Assembly (NCBI GenBank): GCA_022801925.1
Contig: JAAWTG010000011.1
Location: 1 to 64,000, forward strand
Length of the DNA stretch: 64,000 nt
DNA from: Clostridia bacterium
GTDB taxonomy: Bacteria > Bacillota > Clostridia > RUG12999
Reading direction: 5' to 3'
The translations under genes were made by a program, and so were the position numbers. Below the pieces are notes generated by a model. That model searched no databases, was not told the DNA's origin, and saw only the letters and a program-made list of their open reading frames with translations. Of the stretch, positions 55,556 through 64,000 are shown in pieces. The stretch's first letter is position 1. Each line of letters starts with the position of its first letter.

Positions 55556-56697
55556 GCAAGGAGGACGAGGAAAAACAACTGGAAAGCGAAAGCATTCAAA
55601 ATCAAAAAGCCTTGCTGCTGCGTTATGCGGCGCAGCAAAATTGGGACGTTGCAGCAATTTATATTGACAGCGATTATAGCGGTACGGACAGAGACCGTCC
55701 GGCATTTTGCACCATGCTGCGGGAGGCGCGGGCGCACAGTTTTGATATCGTGCTATGCAAAACACAGTCCCGTTTTACGCGAGACATGGAATTGGTGGAA
55801 AAATATATCCACTATTTGTTTCCGCTGTGGGGGATTCGGTTTGTGACAGCAGTAGACCATGTGGATACGGCGCTGCGGGGCAATAAAAAAGCGCGGCAAA
55901 TCAATGGGCTTATCAATGAATGGTATCTGGAAGATTTGTCGGAAAATATCCGCGCGGTGTTTGGGCACAAACGGCGTACAGGACAATATATCGGGGCGCT
56001 GGCGGCGTATGGCTACCGGAAAGACGCATCAGACCACCACCGGCTTTGTGTGGATCCGCCAGCTGCGGCAGTTGTGCAGGATATTTACCGTTGGTATCTG
56101 GAAGGCATGGGAAAACAAAAAATTGCCGACAAACTGAACCGGCATAAGATACCAAGTCCGGCGGCATATCGGGAAGGAACAAAGAAAAGCGCTTGGACGA
56201 AAACGGCAGTGGGAAGAATTTTAAAAAATGAGATATATACCGGCGTGATGGTGCAGGGAAAGCGACGGAAGGTGAGTTATAAATCCAAACAGATGCGGCA
56301 AGTGCCACCCGAAGAATGGGTGCGGGTAGAAGGGACGCATGAAGCAATTGTATCGCAGCAGGAGTTCCGGCGCGTACAGGCACTGCTACGCTGTAAAACA
56401 GACGCACAGCAGCCGGCGCAGCGGATTTTATTAGAAGGGAAACTGTTTTGCGGCGTTTGTGGGGAAACGCTAAATCAAGTGCGGGCGAAATCGGGAACCT
56501 ATCTGCGCTGTAAAAATTGTAAAGGCGTATCCATCACATGGGAGCGTTTACGGAAATTGCTTTTGGAAAAAATGCAGCCTTGGCTGCCGTCGGAAGCAAA
56601 CGAAAAGTGGCTGCCGGTTTTAATAGGAAAAATAGAATTGGAGCCAATAGACAGGAAAACAAAACAACAAGAAATGACAATTTATTGGAAGATATGA
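55528..56697 (+). CDS. Large serine recombinase (site-specific integrase/excisionase)
   Basis: The 389-residue protein has a resolvase catalytic domain (about 1-145) with nucleophile Ser10 in YCRLSKEDEE and the arginine region QSRFTRDMELVEKYI. A Recombinase domain (about 160-270, AYGYRKDASD and NEIYTGVMVQGKRRKVSYKS) and a zinc ribbon (CGVC...CKNC, about 310-335) follow. The C-terminal coiled-coil region is short compared with typical 450-550-residue integrases. I chose the ATG at 55528, nine bases after GGGAGG. Its position beside the right junction makes it the obvious enzyme for this element. Confidence 0.93.
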   Translation: MRCAIYCRLSKEDEEKQLESESIQNQKALLLRYAAQQNWDVAAIYIDSDYSGTDRDRPAFCTMLREARAHSFDIVLCKTQSRFTRDMELVEKYIHYLFPLWGIRFVTAVDHVDTALRGNKKARQINGLINEWYLEDLSENIRAVFGHKRRTGQYIGALAAYGYRKDASDHHRLCVDPPAAAVVQDIYRWYLEGMGKQKIADKLNRHKIPSPAAYREGTKKSAWTKTAVGRILKNEIYTGVMVQGKRRKVSYKSKQMRQVPPEEWVRVEGTHEAIVSQQEFRRVQALLRCKTDAQQPAQRILLEGKLFCGVCGETLNQVRAKSGTYLRCKNCKGVSITWERLRKLLLEKMQPWLPSEANEKWLPVLIGKIELEPIDRKTKQQEMTIYWKI

Positions 56698-56707
56698 AGA
56701 TATAATG

Positions 56708-56753
56708 AAGACGTCTTTTGCCAAACGGAGTGGTAAAGAGACGTCTTTTTTTG
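56708..56753. terminator. Terminator after the recombinase gene
   Basis: AAGACGTCTTTTGCCA (56708-56723) pairs imperfectly with TGGTAAAGAGACGTCTT (56731-56747), followed by TTTTT. The stem is nearly palindromic, so it may also stop minus-strand transcription of the truncated ATPase. Confidence 0.8.
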
Positions 56754-56819
56754 TACACGGAGTAAAAGACTTCACCCTCTCCTAGACCGAATGAAAAATT
56801 GCGAAAAAAAGAAAAGGGG

Positions 56820-56862
56820 TACGCCAGCCTGTGGTGACGTACCATCTACAAAAGCAGTTTTG
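56820..56862. other. Right recombination junction (att site) of the 3.4-kb element
   Basis: The core GTACC (56839-56843) lies between element arm CGCCAGCCTGTGGTGA (56822-56837, + strand) and ATPase-coding sequence to its right. Together with the left junction it defines the element ends; see the left junction for the arm symmetry. Confidence 0.75.
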
Positions 56863-57104
56863 AGTTTGGGGATAATTAGTCCGTCCAAAGAATCAGGGTC
56901 GGAAGAACAATGAATAAGGTCGGTATCCAGTCCCCTTTTTTGCGCTTCTGCGGCAATGGATTTCATCAACGAAGATTTTCCGGTGCCGGGACCTCCTTTG
57001 ATACAGTAAATAGTCGCGGCGTCCTCTTGACGTATGAGATAGTCATAATAGGAAAAAAATCCTTTCGCGGTGTTGCCGCCTAAAAAATATTCCCGTTGTT
57101 GCAT
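56841..57104 (-). pseudogene. N-terminal part of an interrupted P-loop ATPase gene
   Basis: The 5' portion encodes residues 1-89 of a PRK06851-like ATPase. It starts with YFLGGNTAKGFFSYYDYL, then Walker A GGPGTGKSS near residue 38, and IIPKLKTAFVDGT at the break. The ATG at 57104 follows GGAAGG. Beyond the core the frame continues into the element for 22 codons and stops at 56772, so the present product would be a 111-residue fragment without the rest of the ATPase. The family has no function I can state. Rejoined with 52637-53440 it would be about 354 residues, close to family length. Confidence 0.85.
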
Positions 57105-57298
57105 AAATAACCTTCCTTTCCATGTTACAATTTTGAAAAAAGAATGTGCCAAGAACAGTAGAATATATGCAGGAAAGAAACGGAATATGCACCAGCGGGC
57201 GGATGGACAATTTCGGTAGCGATTTCCACAAAATAAGCGCATTGGAAGAGCATTCCTGCAATATAAGAATTTGCATAGAAAAAGTGAGAAAGTGCACA

Positions 57299-57327
57299 TT
57301 GCAATCAAAAAATGCCTCTGATATAAT
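57299..57327 (+). promoter_or_regulatory. Promoter of the SLH protein gene
   Basis: TTGCAA (57299-57304) and TATAAT (57322-57327) are 17 bp apart, about 40 bases before the ATG at 57370. No other gene is seen in 57105-57369. Confidence 0.75.
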
Positions 57328-57369
57328 AGAATCATAGAACGATTATTTTGTATTTGGAGGTAGTTGACT

Positions 57370-60033
57370 ATGGTGAAAACAGCAAGGAGAGGAATTCTGT
57401 GTTTACTTGTACTTTGCATGTTGCTCGGAACGATTCCGAGTTTTGCGGCGGGTATGGAAAAGGAGCTGTTTGATTTAACATCACTTGGCATTATGCAGGG
57501 AGACGAAAACGGTGACATGCATTTGGAGGGCGAAGTAACGCGTGCGGAGTTTGCGGCAATGATACTGCGCCTGACAAAAATGGAAGATTTAGCGGAACTT
57601 TATAAAAATGATATGGTGTTTTCTGATGTACCGGCGGGAGAATGGTATACCGGTTACATCAATGGTACGGTAAATGCCGGATATATGAATGGATATTCCG
57701 AAGGAACGTTTGGTCCGAATGACCCGGTGCTGTTTGAACAGGCTGCGAAGGTGCTGATCACCATTTTGGGATATGAACCGGTTGCGCAGCAAAATGGCGG
57801 ATACCCAAACGGATATACCATGACGGCAACCACAACAGGGCTGACGAAAGGTGCGGCAATTGCAGAGCCGTTCACGCGCGGTATGCTTGCCAAAATGTTG
57901 TATAATGCGCTGGACATTGACAAAATGGGCATGACGACCACTGCCGGCGGAACGCTGGGCTATGAAGTCGTCAAAGGCGATACGCTGCGGGATAAACATG
58001 AAAATGATAACGTGAACGGCAACGTATATAAAGAAAGAGGTATCGTGACAGCAAACAGTACCATTTGGCTGGACAGTCCTGTTGCGGGTATGCGGGACGA
58101 TGAGGTGCAAATTGCAGGCACTATCTATAAAGTGGGGGATTCCGGTGCGGCGGATTACATAGGGCAGGAAGTTGATTTTTATGCGGAACTGGACAGTGCA
58201 GACCGACTGGTGCTTCGGGCAGTAAAAGCGTCTAAAAACACAAATGTGCAGACCTTTGACGCGGGAGATATTGAACTGTTTGACGCAGACCGCCTGCAAT
58301 ATTATGATAACGAGACAAACAAGAGCAACAGTTATATCAAGCTGGGCGGCGCGCAGGCAACGTTTGTCTATAACAGCAGCCGTATGCTGGAATCAGACGC
58401 ATCCATTTTTGACATTCAAAACGGAACGGTGACGGCAATCGACAATACGGGCGATGAAATATATGATGTGATTTTGATTGAAGAATTTGAATCCGCACGG
58501 GTTGACCATGTCAATGAAGGCGGGCTGACGCTGGTCAAAGGCGAAACCATTTTTGGCGATAATAAGATTGTCTATGACGCAGACAACCGCGATAAATCCT
58601 ATGATATCCGCAATGCCAAGGGAGAAAAAATGGCATTTGGCGATATCAAAGAGGACAACATTGTTTCCGCCAGCATCAGCGGCGACAAAAATACGCTGCG
58701 GCTGCGGGTATCGGACGCACGCGCGGAAGGTGATGTGCAGGAGTTGCTGGAGGACAGCATGGTCATTGACGGAACAGAATATGACATAGAAGACGGAAAA
58801 ACCTTTGACGTGCAGCCGGGCGACAGCGTTATCGCGTTTTTGAACTATCAGGGCAAGATTTCCGACATCAAAAAAGGCGATACCAAAGCGGAATATGGAT
58901 ATGTGGTGGAAGTCGGTAACGCAGGCGGCATGGGCAATATGCAAATGAAAATTTGTCTGGGCGGGCCGATTCGCGAAGATGTTGAAGTGGACGATTCCAA
59001 TGAGGACAATGTCACTTCAAAACCAATTTTGAAGGTGCAGAATAAAGAGGTTGTTGTACTAAACGCCGCTGCCGGAATGACGGTAAACGGAAGCAAAAAA
59101 TCGCAGGAAGAACTGCGGGAATATTTTTCTTTGGATGTGAACAGACTGATTCGCTATATGACCAATGCAAACGGTGAAGTCAGCCGGATTGAATCACCGC
59201 AGCGCGACGGTATCGGCGAATATGTCTACTATAATGCCTATGAGAAAGTGTTCGGCGGACTCAATAACCGTGTGTTTGCAGTAGATGATACAACGAAAGT
59301 TATTTGCGTTTCGGCAAACGGCGCGCCGGTGGAAAAGGATTTGGACTATTTATCCACCATGGAACTGAACAACGGACAGCGGTATTCCGCATTGGCATAT
59401 GACGTGGATGAAAAAACAAAAGTGGCGGGCGCAATTGTGGTTGCCATTGCCATGGACTACTACGCGCCGGGCGTGATTAACACGCTGAGCAAAGTGGCGG
59501 TTGCGTCTAAAATCACTTCTGTTACAAACGAAGATTTTACGCAGATGAAAAAAATCACCTTCTACAGCGAAGGCAAGGAAATGACATATAACACAGCGGA
59601 AATGTTTGCGAGCGATGAACGCCGCCGTAATGTGGACAATTTGCAGGTCGGCGATGTATTTTTCTATTCGCTCAATCAGTTAGACCAGATTGACAATGTA
59701 CAGGTGCTGAAAAATGTGAAAAACAATCCGGTTTATGGCAAAGAAGAAGGCGAAGGCAAACAGATTTACGGAAAAATTACCGACATTGAATATAACGAAC
59801 TGAATATGCAGAACTACCGCAGGGTACACCGCGTGACCATTCAGACCAACCAGAGCGGCAGCCAGACGGAAGTGGTGGATATCAACGCGAGAAATACGCC
59901 GCATATCTATTTGTATGATACCATGGAGAAAAAAGTCAGCGTGATTAGCATTTATGATATCACAGCGGGACTGGACGAAGAAATGTTTATCTATGACAAT
60001 GGCGGAATCAAAGCGGTTGTTGTTGTGAAATAG
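57370..60033 (+). CDS. S-layer-homology surface protein
   Basis: The 887-residue protein has a signal peptide (MVKTARRGILCLLVLCMLLGTIP...FAA) and SLH repeats at about 30-185 (TRAEFAAMILRLTKME, VFSDVPAGEWYTGYINGTVNAGYMNGYSEGTFGPNDP). These repeats bind secondary cell-wall polymer. The rest (about 190-887) is a long beta-rich acidic region without a recognised domain, as in structural S-layer or surface proteins. The ATG at 57370 is nine bases after GGAGG; a TTG at 57364 is too close. It is followed 29 bases later by another secreted protein gene, probably in the same transcript. Confidence 0.9.
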   Translation: MVKTARRGILCLLVLCMLLGTIPSFAAGMEKELFDLTSLGIMQGDENGDMHLEGEVTRAEFAAMILRLTKMEDLAELYKNDMVFSDVPAGEWYTGYINGTVNAGYMNGYSEGTFGPNDPVLFEQAAKVLITILGYEPVAQQNGGYPNGYTMTATTTGLTKGAAIAEPFTRGMLAKMLYNALDIDKMGMTTTAGGTLGYEVVKGDTLRDKHENDNVNGNVYKERGIVTANSTIWLDSPVAGMRDDEVQIAGTIYKVGDSGAADYIGQEVDFYAELDSADRLVLRAVKASKNTNVQTFDAGDIELFDADRLQYYDNETNKSNSYIKLGGAQATFVYNSSRMLESDASIFDIQNGTVTAIDNTGDEIYDVILIEEFESARVDHVNEGGLTLVKGETIFGDNKIVYDADNRDKSYDIRNAKGEKMAFGDIKEDNIVSASISGDKNTLRLRVSDARAEGDVQELLEDSMVIDGTEYDIEDGKTFDVQPGDSVIAFLNYQGKISDIKKGDTKAEYGYVVEVGNAGGMGNMQMKICLGGPIREDVEVDDSNEDNVTSKPILKVQNKEVVVLNAAAGMTVNGSKKSQEELREYFSLDVNRLIRYMTNANGEVSRIESPQRDGIGEYVYYNAYEKVFGGLNNRVFAVDDTTKVICVSANGAPVEKDLDYLSTMELNNGQRYSALAYDVDEKTKVAGAIVVAIAMDYYAPGVINTLSKVAVASKITSVTNEDFTQMKKITFYSEGKEMTYNTAEMFASDERRRNVDNLQVGDVFFYSLNQLDQIDNVQVLKNVKNNPVYGKEEGEGKQIYGKITDIEYNELNMQNYRRVHRVTIQTNQSGSQTEVVDINARNTPHIYLYDTMEKKVSVISIYDITAGLDEEMFIYDNGGIKAVVVVK

Positions 60034-60062
60034 GCGAATGATTGAAAAAGAAGGTGAAAACA

Positions 60063-63000
60063 ATGAAACAGAAACGCCTACTATGTCTGCTTTTGGCAGC
60101 GCTGATGATATTGGCGGGCACGGCTGTTCCGGCGAGCGCGGCAGCCGGCTGGGTTACTGTAGCAGACCAAAATTCCTTTGACTCTTTGGCAAAAGTGAAG
60201 GAAGTATATACAGCAGAAGGAGAAGCGGCAGATACAGGAGAATTATTATTGCAGGACGGCAAACCGAGCCTGAAACGGCTGGGGACAATGAGTGCAGGAA
60301 ACCCTGTGAATGCAGTGCAGGAAATCGGGCCGCTGGAAAACGGAAAATATACCATTTATCTTGATACCAAACAGGCGTATCAAGGCGCATATAAAATCTA
60401 TCTGCGAAGCGCAGACGGAAAAGACAGAGTGCGCATCACCCGTTCGTATTGGGGAGATATTCAGATATTAAAAGACGGTTCAACTATAAATTGGGGACCG
60501 GAGTTCCGCAACGCCGGTGCGCTGACAGAAGCAAAAGCGCTGCTTAGCATGAAACTGGTGATAGACGCGGATGCAAATAAAGTGAGTATCTACGGAAAAG
60601 GAACGCCGTCCAATGCGACGAAAAATCCGTCAGGCTGTTTGTTAGCGGACTATAATGCAGGAACAAAAGACAGTGAAGGTTATGTTGTTGTGGCGGAAGA
60701 TATCGCTATGGCGAACAGCGGCGCAATCTCTAAACTGGTGTTCAGTTTGGAAAAATCTAACAAAGAAACGCCGGCAGGCGCACAAATGACAGTGGAATCC
60801 GTGCGAATCAAACAGGAAGTGGAAGATACGTTTCTGTTTGATAAAGACTATTTAACAGAAGAAGTTGTGCTAAGCGGACAGAATGGGGAAGCGGTGACGG
60901 GCGCATTAAATCTGCCCAAAACATTGCCGGGCGGCACGACGGTAACATGGGAAGCAAGTCCTGCCGGAACGGTTGACACCGATACAGGAGAAGTGACGCC
61001 GCCGGAAAAAGGCAGTGTGGACGTGGCACTGACAGCGCATTTGACGGAAAATGTGCAGGAATCTCCGCGGACGGAAACAAAAACATTTCAGATAACCGCG
61101 GTTGCCACAAAAGAAAGTTTGCTGAAACAGACGACCTATGGCAGCGAAGCGGACTTTTTAAACGACTACACGGTGACAGGTTCCGACACGGACGCGGCGG
61201 TAAGTCTGATAGATGGGAAACCAACCGTGACCCGTGTTGCTGCAAACAGTGGAGGCGCTGTGGAGATCACAAGAAATCTACCGGAAATGACAGACGGTGT
61301 GTTTGCTATTTATGCAGATGTTCGTCAGGCATATCGCAGTGTACATACTGTTGGAATGTTGCAGGATGGGCAATCACTTTTGGCAATCACTCGTAATCAT
61401 TTCGGGAATATGCAGTCGGCGCAATATTCCGGTGTGACATATCCTTGTCAATTCCGTGGGGCAGCGGGATTTGACGATGCTAATGCACTGTTGCAATACA
61501 AATTTATTTATGCGGCAAACACAGGGCGGCTACAAATTTATTTGAAGGGGACGCCAACCAGCAATCCGGACAAATATAATGCAGTGGAAAAAGACGAAGA
61601 GGGCTATGTCTTGTTCCACGAGAATACCGTGAACCTTGGTGCGGGAAATACCATCAATCAAATCATGTTCCAAAGTACAAAAGGTGCGAACGATACAGCG
61701 GGACAGTCGGGACTTCAGGTGGAACGCGTGCAGGTGGACAAAATCGATTTTGATATTTTTGCAAAAGATGTGGCTTCTTTAACGGAAAGCATGATATTGA
61801 ACGACCAGCCCAAAGAGGAAGTACGCACAGCACTGCATCTGCCGCAGACATTGGGATTCGGCACGCCGGTGACATGGAGCGCACAGCCGGAGGGTATCAT
61901 TGACACTGCGACAGGAGAAGTGACGCGTCCGCAGAGTGTGGACACGTCAGTGAAACTGACGGCGCAACTGGACGAAGTGGGCGGCGAAGCGCGGCAGGAA
62001 ACAAAAGAGTTTACAGTGAAAGTCATTTCAGAGGAAACGGACAATCCCAAACCTGATTATGGCTGGGGAATATTGCTGGAACAGCCTGCTTATGCAGATG
62101 AAGCGGCATTAAAAGAGGAGTATAACATGCCGGGCGGCAGCGATATCACGAGCGGTTTATTTAACGGTGCGCCCTATATCATTCGCAATAAGGCGAATGA
62201 TGGCGCAAATGCCTCAATGACGCGTGCGTTGCCGGAGGTGAAAAAAGGGAAATATATCGTTTATGTTGATACGCTGCAGGCATACCGCGGTTCGTTTAAC
62301 CTATATTTAAAAAGCGGTAATACCACAAGAATACAAATCGGCAGAAACCATTTTGGAAATATACAGTCCAGCATACAATCCGGTTATACATATGGTTGTC
62401 AGTTTCGTGGGACGGCAGGATTTGACGCGGCGGCAGCGCTGCTGCGTTATAAGTTTGTCATCAACGTAGACGCAAATACCGTAAGCATCTATTTGAAGGG
62501 AACGCCAACGAGCAATGCGGCAGCGTATAATGCGGCGGAAAAAGATGAAGAAGGTTATGTACTGTTTGGAAACGCAGATTTAACAATGTCGGGCAGCGGC
62601 GGTATAGATAGTTTAGAGATAACGTCCGTCAAAGGGGCTAGTTCAGACACAGCGGGAAAATCCGGTGTGGCAATACGTGGCGTGACTGTGAAAACAAAGC
62701 TGAACAGTCCGTTTGACGCAGATGTTTATTCGTTGCAGGAATCTGTAGTGCTAAGCGGTCAGAATGCACAGGAAGTGCGCAGTGCACTGAGTTTGCCGAC
62801 AGAATTGCACTATGGTACAAAGGTGCAGTGGAGCGCAAGTCCGGCGGGTGTTGTTGATATCGCTACCGGCGCGGTGACGCGGGCGGAAAACGTGAATACG
62901 CCGGTGACTTTGACGGCAACTTTGACAGAGCAAGACGTGGAACAGCCGAGAACAGAAACAAAAACATTTCAGGTAACCGTGCTGAACCAGAGAGGCGACC

Positions 63001-64000
63001 GCGAAGCGGCGGCAGCGGTGGCGTTTGACAAAAAGGTGCTGGAAACGGGCGAAGTGTTGTCCTCTGCAAAGACTGTAACATTGCCGCTCTATGGCGCAAA
63101 AGGCAGCGTTATTTCATGGGCAAGCAACAGCAATTTGGTGAAAATTGCGGCGAATGGCACGGCGACTGTCACCGCGCCGGAAGCGGACGCCGAAGTGACT
63201 TTAACGGCAACGCTGAAAAAGGGCGTGGCACAGGACACAAAAGCGTTCACGTTTACGTTGAAAGCGGCGGGAACCGCAGCGGCGTGGGATACCACCAAAG
63301 CGGCAGATAATATCACGGCGGCAACCATCAGTGATGACGACCTGATGGCGATGACAACGCTGAAAACACTGCCGCAGACAGATGCACAAACAGGTGCACA
63401 GATTGAATGGGTATCCGGCAACACAGATGTGCTGAATCCGCAGACAGGGACGCTGACCCGTCCGACCGGCGCAGACGAATTGGTGCAGCTTTATGCCGTT
63501 GTTACCAAGTCCGGCGAGTGTCTCCGTTCCAAAGGGTTTGTGATAAACGTACAGGCGCAAAGACAAGGACTGCACTATTTTATAGAGGAGACATTTGAAA
63601 ACGATAGCTATGCGCAAAACGGCAACTGGACATTCGACGGCGTAGCGCAGCGAGAAAACGGAAAATTATCTGTATCCGGCGGTAAAGCCGATATTGTGTT
63701 AATCGCGCCGGCATTCTACCATAGCCGTTATGCAGCGGTTGAAATGGAATTTACACCGACAAGCGATGGCGAAATACGGTTCCTGAATGAAAATGGCGAA
63801 ACAGTATTTGCGGCAAATGTTGCGGCGGTAAACGGCGGCTGGGCGCTGGAATATGACGGCTTTACCACCTATTCCATTGCAAACGGCGGCGCACAGCGGT
63901 TTTTCCTGCGGTTTGAAGCAGACCTAAAAAGCCGGACGCTGCAAATCAGCGTGAATGGAACCGTTTTGGCAACGGGACAGCCGCTGCCGGAAGGGAGTAA
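60063..64000 (+). CDS. Giant secreted protein with repeated bacterial Ig-like (aBig) modules, partial
   Basis: The frame is open from ATG 60063 to the window end (1312 codons) and continues beyond. It starts with a signal peptide (MKQKRLLCLLLAALMILAGTAVPASA). Then three copies of a roughly 200-residue module alternate with atrophied bacterial Ig domains. The repeated modules share YLKGTPTSN and DEEGYVLF segments, and the Ig units share ALxLPxTLxxGTxVTWxAxPxG and DTxTGEVTxP patterns (from about residues 257, 559 and 882). A further Ig-like unit and a LamG-like end (about 1175 on) follow. No catalytic domain is visible so far. AGAAGGTG precedes the ATG. Confidence 0.88.
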   Translation, partial: MKQKRLLCLLLAALMILAGTAVPASAAAGWVTVADQNSFDSLAKVKEVYTAEGEAADTGELLLQDGKPSLKRLGTMSAGNPVNAVQEIGPLENGKYTIYLDTKQAYQGAYKIYLRSADGKDRVRITRSYWGDIQILKDGSTINWGPEFRNAGALTEAKALLSMKLVIDADANKVSIYGKGTPSNATKNPSGCLLADYNAGTKDSEGYVVVAEDIAMANSGAISKLVFSLEKSNKETPAGAQMTVESVRIKQEVEDTFLFDKDYLTEEVVLSGQNGEAVTGALNLPKTLPGGTTVTWEASPAGTVDTDTGEVTPPEKGSVDVALTAHLTENVQESPRTETKTFQITAVATKESLLKQTTYGSEADFLNDYTVTGSDTDAAVSLIDGKPTVTRVAANSGGAVEITRNLPEMTDGVFAIYADVRQAYRSVHTVGMLQDGQSLLAITRNHFGNMQSAQYSGVTYPCQFRGAAGFDDANALLQYKFIYAANTGRLQIYLKGTPTSNPDKYNAVEKDEEGYVLFHENTVNLGAGNTINQIMFQSTKGANDTAGQSGLQVERVQVDKIDFDIFAKDVASLTESMILNDQPKEEVRTALHLPQTLGFGTPVTWSAQPEGIIDTATGEVTRPQSVDTSVKLTAQLDEVGGEARQETKEFTVKVISEETDNPKPDYGWGILLEQPAYADEAALKEEYNMPGGSDITSGLFNGAPYIIRNKANDGANASMTRALPEVKKGKYIVYVDTLQAYRGSFNLYLKSGNTTRIQIGRNHFGNIQSSIQSGYTYGCQFRGTAGFDAAAALLRYKFVINVDANTVSIYLKGTPTSNAAAYNAAEKDEEGYVLFGNADLTMSGSGGIDSLEITSVKGASSDTAGKSGVAIRGVTVKTKLNSPFDADVYSLQESVVLSGQNAQEVRSALSLPTELHYGTKVQWSASPAGVVDIATGAVTRAENVNTPVTLTATLTEQDVEQPRTETKTFQVTVLNQRGDREAAAAVAFDKKVLETGEVLSSAKTVTLPLYGAKGSVISWASNSNLVKIAANGTATVTAPEADAEVTLTATLKKGVAQDTKAFTFTLKAAGTAAAWDTTKAADNITAATISDDDLMAMTTLKTLPQTDAQTGAQIEWVSGNTDVLNPQTGTLTRPTGADELVQLYAVVTKSGECLRSKGFVINVQAQRQGLHYFIEETFENDSYAQNGNWTFDGVAQRENGKLSVSGGKADIVLIAPAFYHSRYAAVEMEFTPTSDGEIRFLNENGETVFAANVAAVNGGWALEYDGFTTYSIANGGAQRFFLRFEADLKSRTLQISVNGTVLATGQPLPEGS

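Larger units (their letters stand above)
53436..56843 (+). mobile_element. Serine-recombinase intervening element carrying trpB, inserted in an ATPase gene
   Basis: A 3,403-bp segment lies between two copies of GTACC (53436-53440 and 56839-56843). It splits a minus-strand ATPase gene after its 89th codon. Contents from left: long structured repeat (53516-53731), trpB (53794-55011), terminator, structured RNA region (55167-55336), small ORF (55406-55555), serine recombinase (55528-56697) and terminator. The recombinase ends about 140 bp from the right junction, as integrases usually do. Removal at the core would restore the ATPase frame exactly. There are no transposase genes or terminal inverted repeats beyond the short symmetric att arms. 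Confidence 0.85.

Noticed and set aside
53436-56843. Transposon insertion with a 5-bp target-site duplication as explanation for the GTACC repeats
   Set aside because: There is no transposase and no terminal inverted repeats. A duplication would leave 5 extra bases, whereas the ATPase frame is restored when only one core remains, as with a recombinase. A DDE-type mechanism cannot be fully excluded from the core alone.

Overview
The window reads as a chromosome segment of a Gram-positive, anaerobic, Clostridia-type bacterium. Supporting signs are a PolC-type DNA polymerase III, RNase Y, a YtqB/MnmM-type methyltransferase, a PPi-type phosphofructokinase, an Na+ V-type ATPase operon in the Enterococcus hirae gene order, S-layer-homology (SLH) proteins, strong AGGAGG ribosome sites and several TTG/GTG starts. 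The large SLH and bacterial-Ig surface proteins at the right end suggest a gut Clostridia relative, but the genus cannot be named from this sequence.

Layout. 0-10.4 kb: comM, then ilvD, mnmM, a PPi-type pfk and polC. 10.5-15.8 kb: an alpha/beta hydrolase, an AT-rich XRE regulator/lipoprotein pair and an EF-G-like GTPase. 16-25.1 kb: ntpFIKECGABD, with a structured repeat inserted between ntpG and ntpA. 25.3-31.5 kb: a VTT membrane protein, a MerR/MATE efflux pair with a MerR-type promoter, two unknown proteins, a methyltransferase and tRNA-Val. 31.5-34.2 kb: a metal-efflux module (P-type ATPase, HMA protein, ArsR repressor) behind a consensus promoter and operator. 34.3-41.1 kb: a ferredoxin-type aldo/keto reductase, a DUF362 protein, a membrane-protein operon (DUF318 permease, ECF S component, DUF1893), a cupin and a second MerR. 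42.2-45 kb: AraC regulator, sensory-rhodopsin-transducer homologue and L-rhamnose isomerase. 45.2-50.5 kb: accessory region with a DUF262-HNH protein, a GH18-SLH hydrolase, a decayed DinJ/YafQ-type toxin-antitoxin pair and XRE regulators. 50.6-52.2 kb: rny. 52.6-57.1 kb: a P-loop ATPase gene cut in two by a 3.4-kb element. 57.3 kb to the end: an SLH protein and a very large secreted Ig-repeat protein that runs off the window.

The most striking structure is at 52.6-57.1 kb. The two halves of one minus-strand ATPase gene lie 3.4 kb apart. Both junctions carry the 5-bp core GTACC. Joining the halves at the core restores one frame of about 354 codons. The insert carries a serine recombinase beside one junction, a small overlapping ORF, a stand-alone tryptophan synthase beta gene and two structured RNA segments. 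This is the architecture of a site-specific, potentially excisable intervening element, comparable in principle to sigK/skin-type elements.

A second candidate novelty is a dispersed structured element found three times, always in the same orientation upstream of a gene: ilvD, ntpA and trpB (the trpB copy inside the mobile element). Its hairpins are kept while the paired bases change, which suggests selection on RNA structure. In front of ilvD it lies between a promoter and an intrinsic terminator, as in an attenuation leader.
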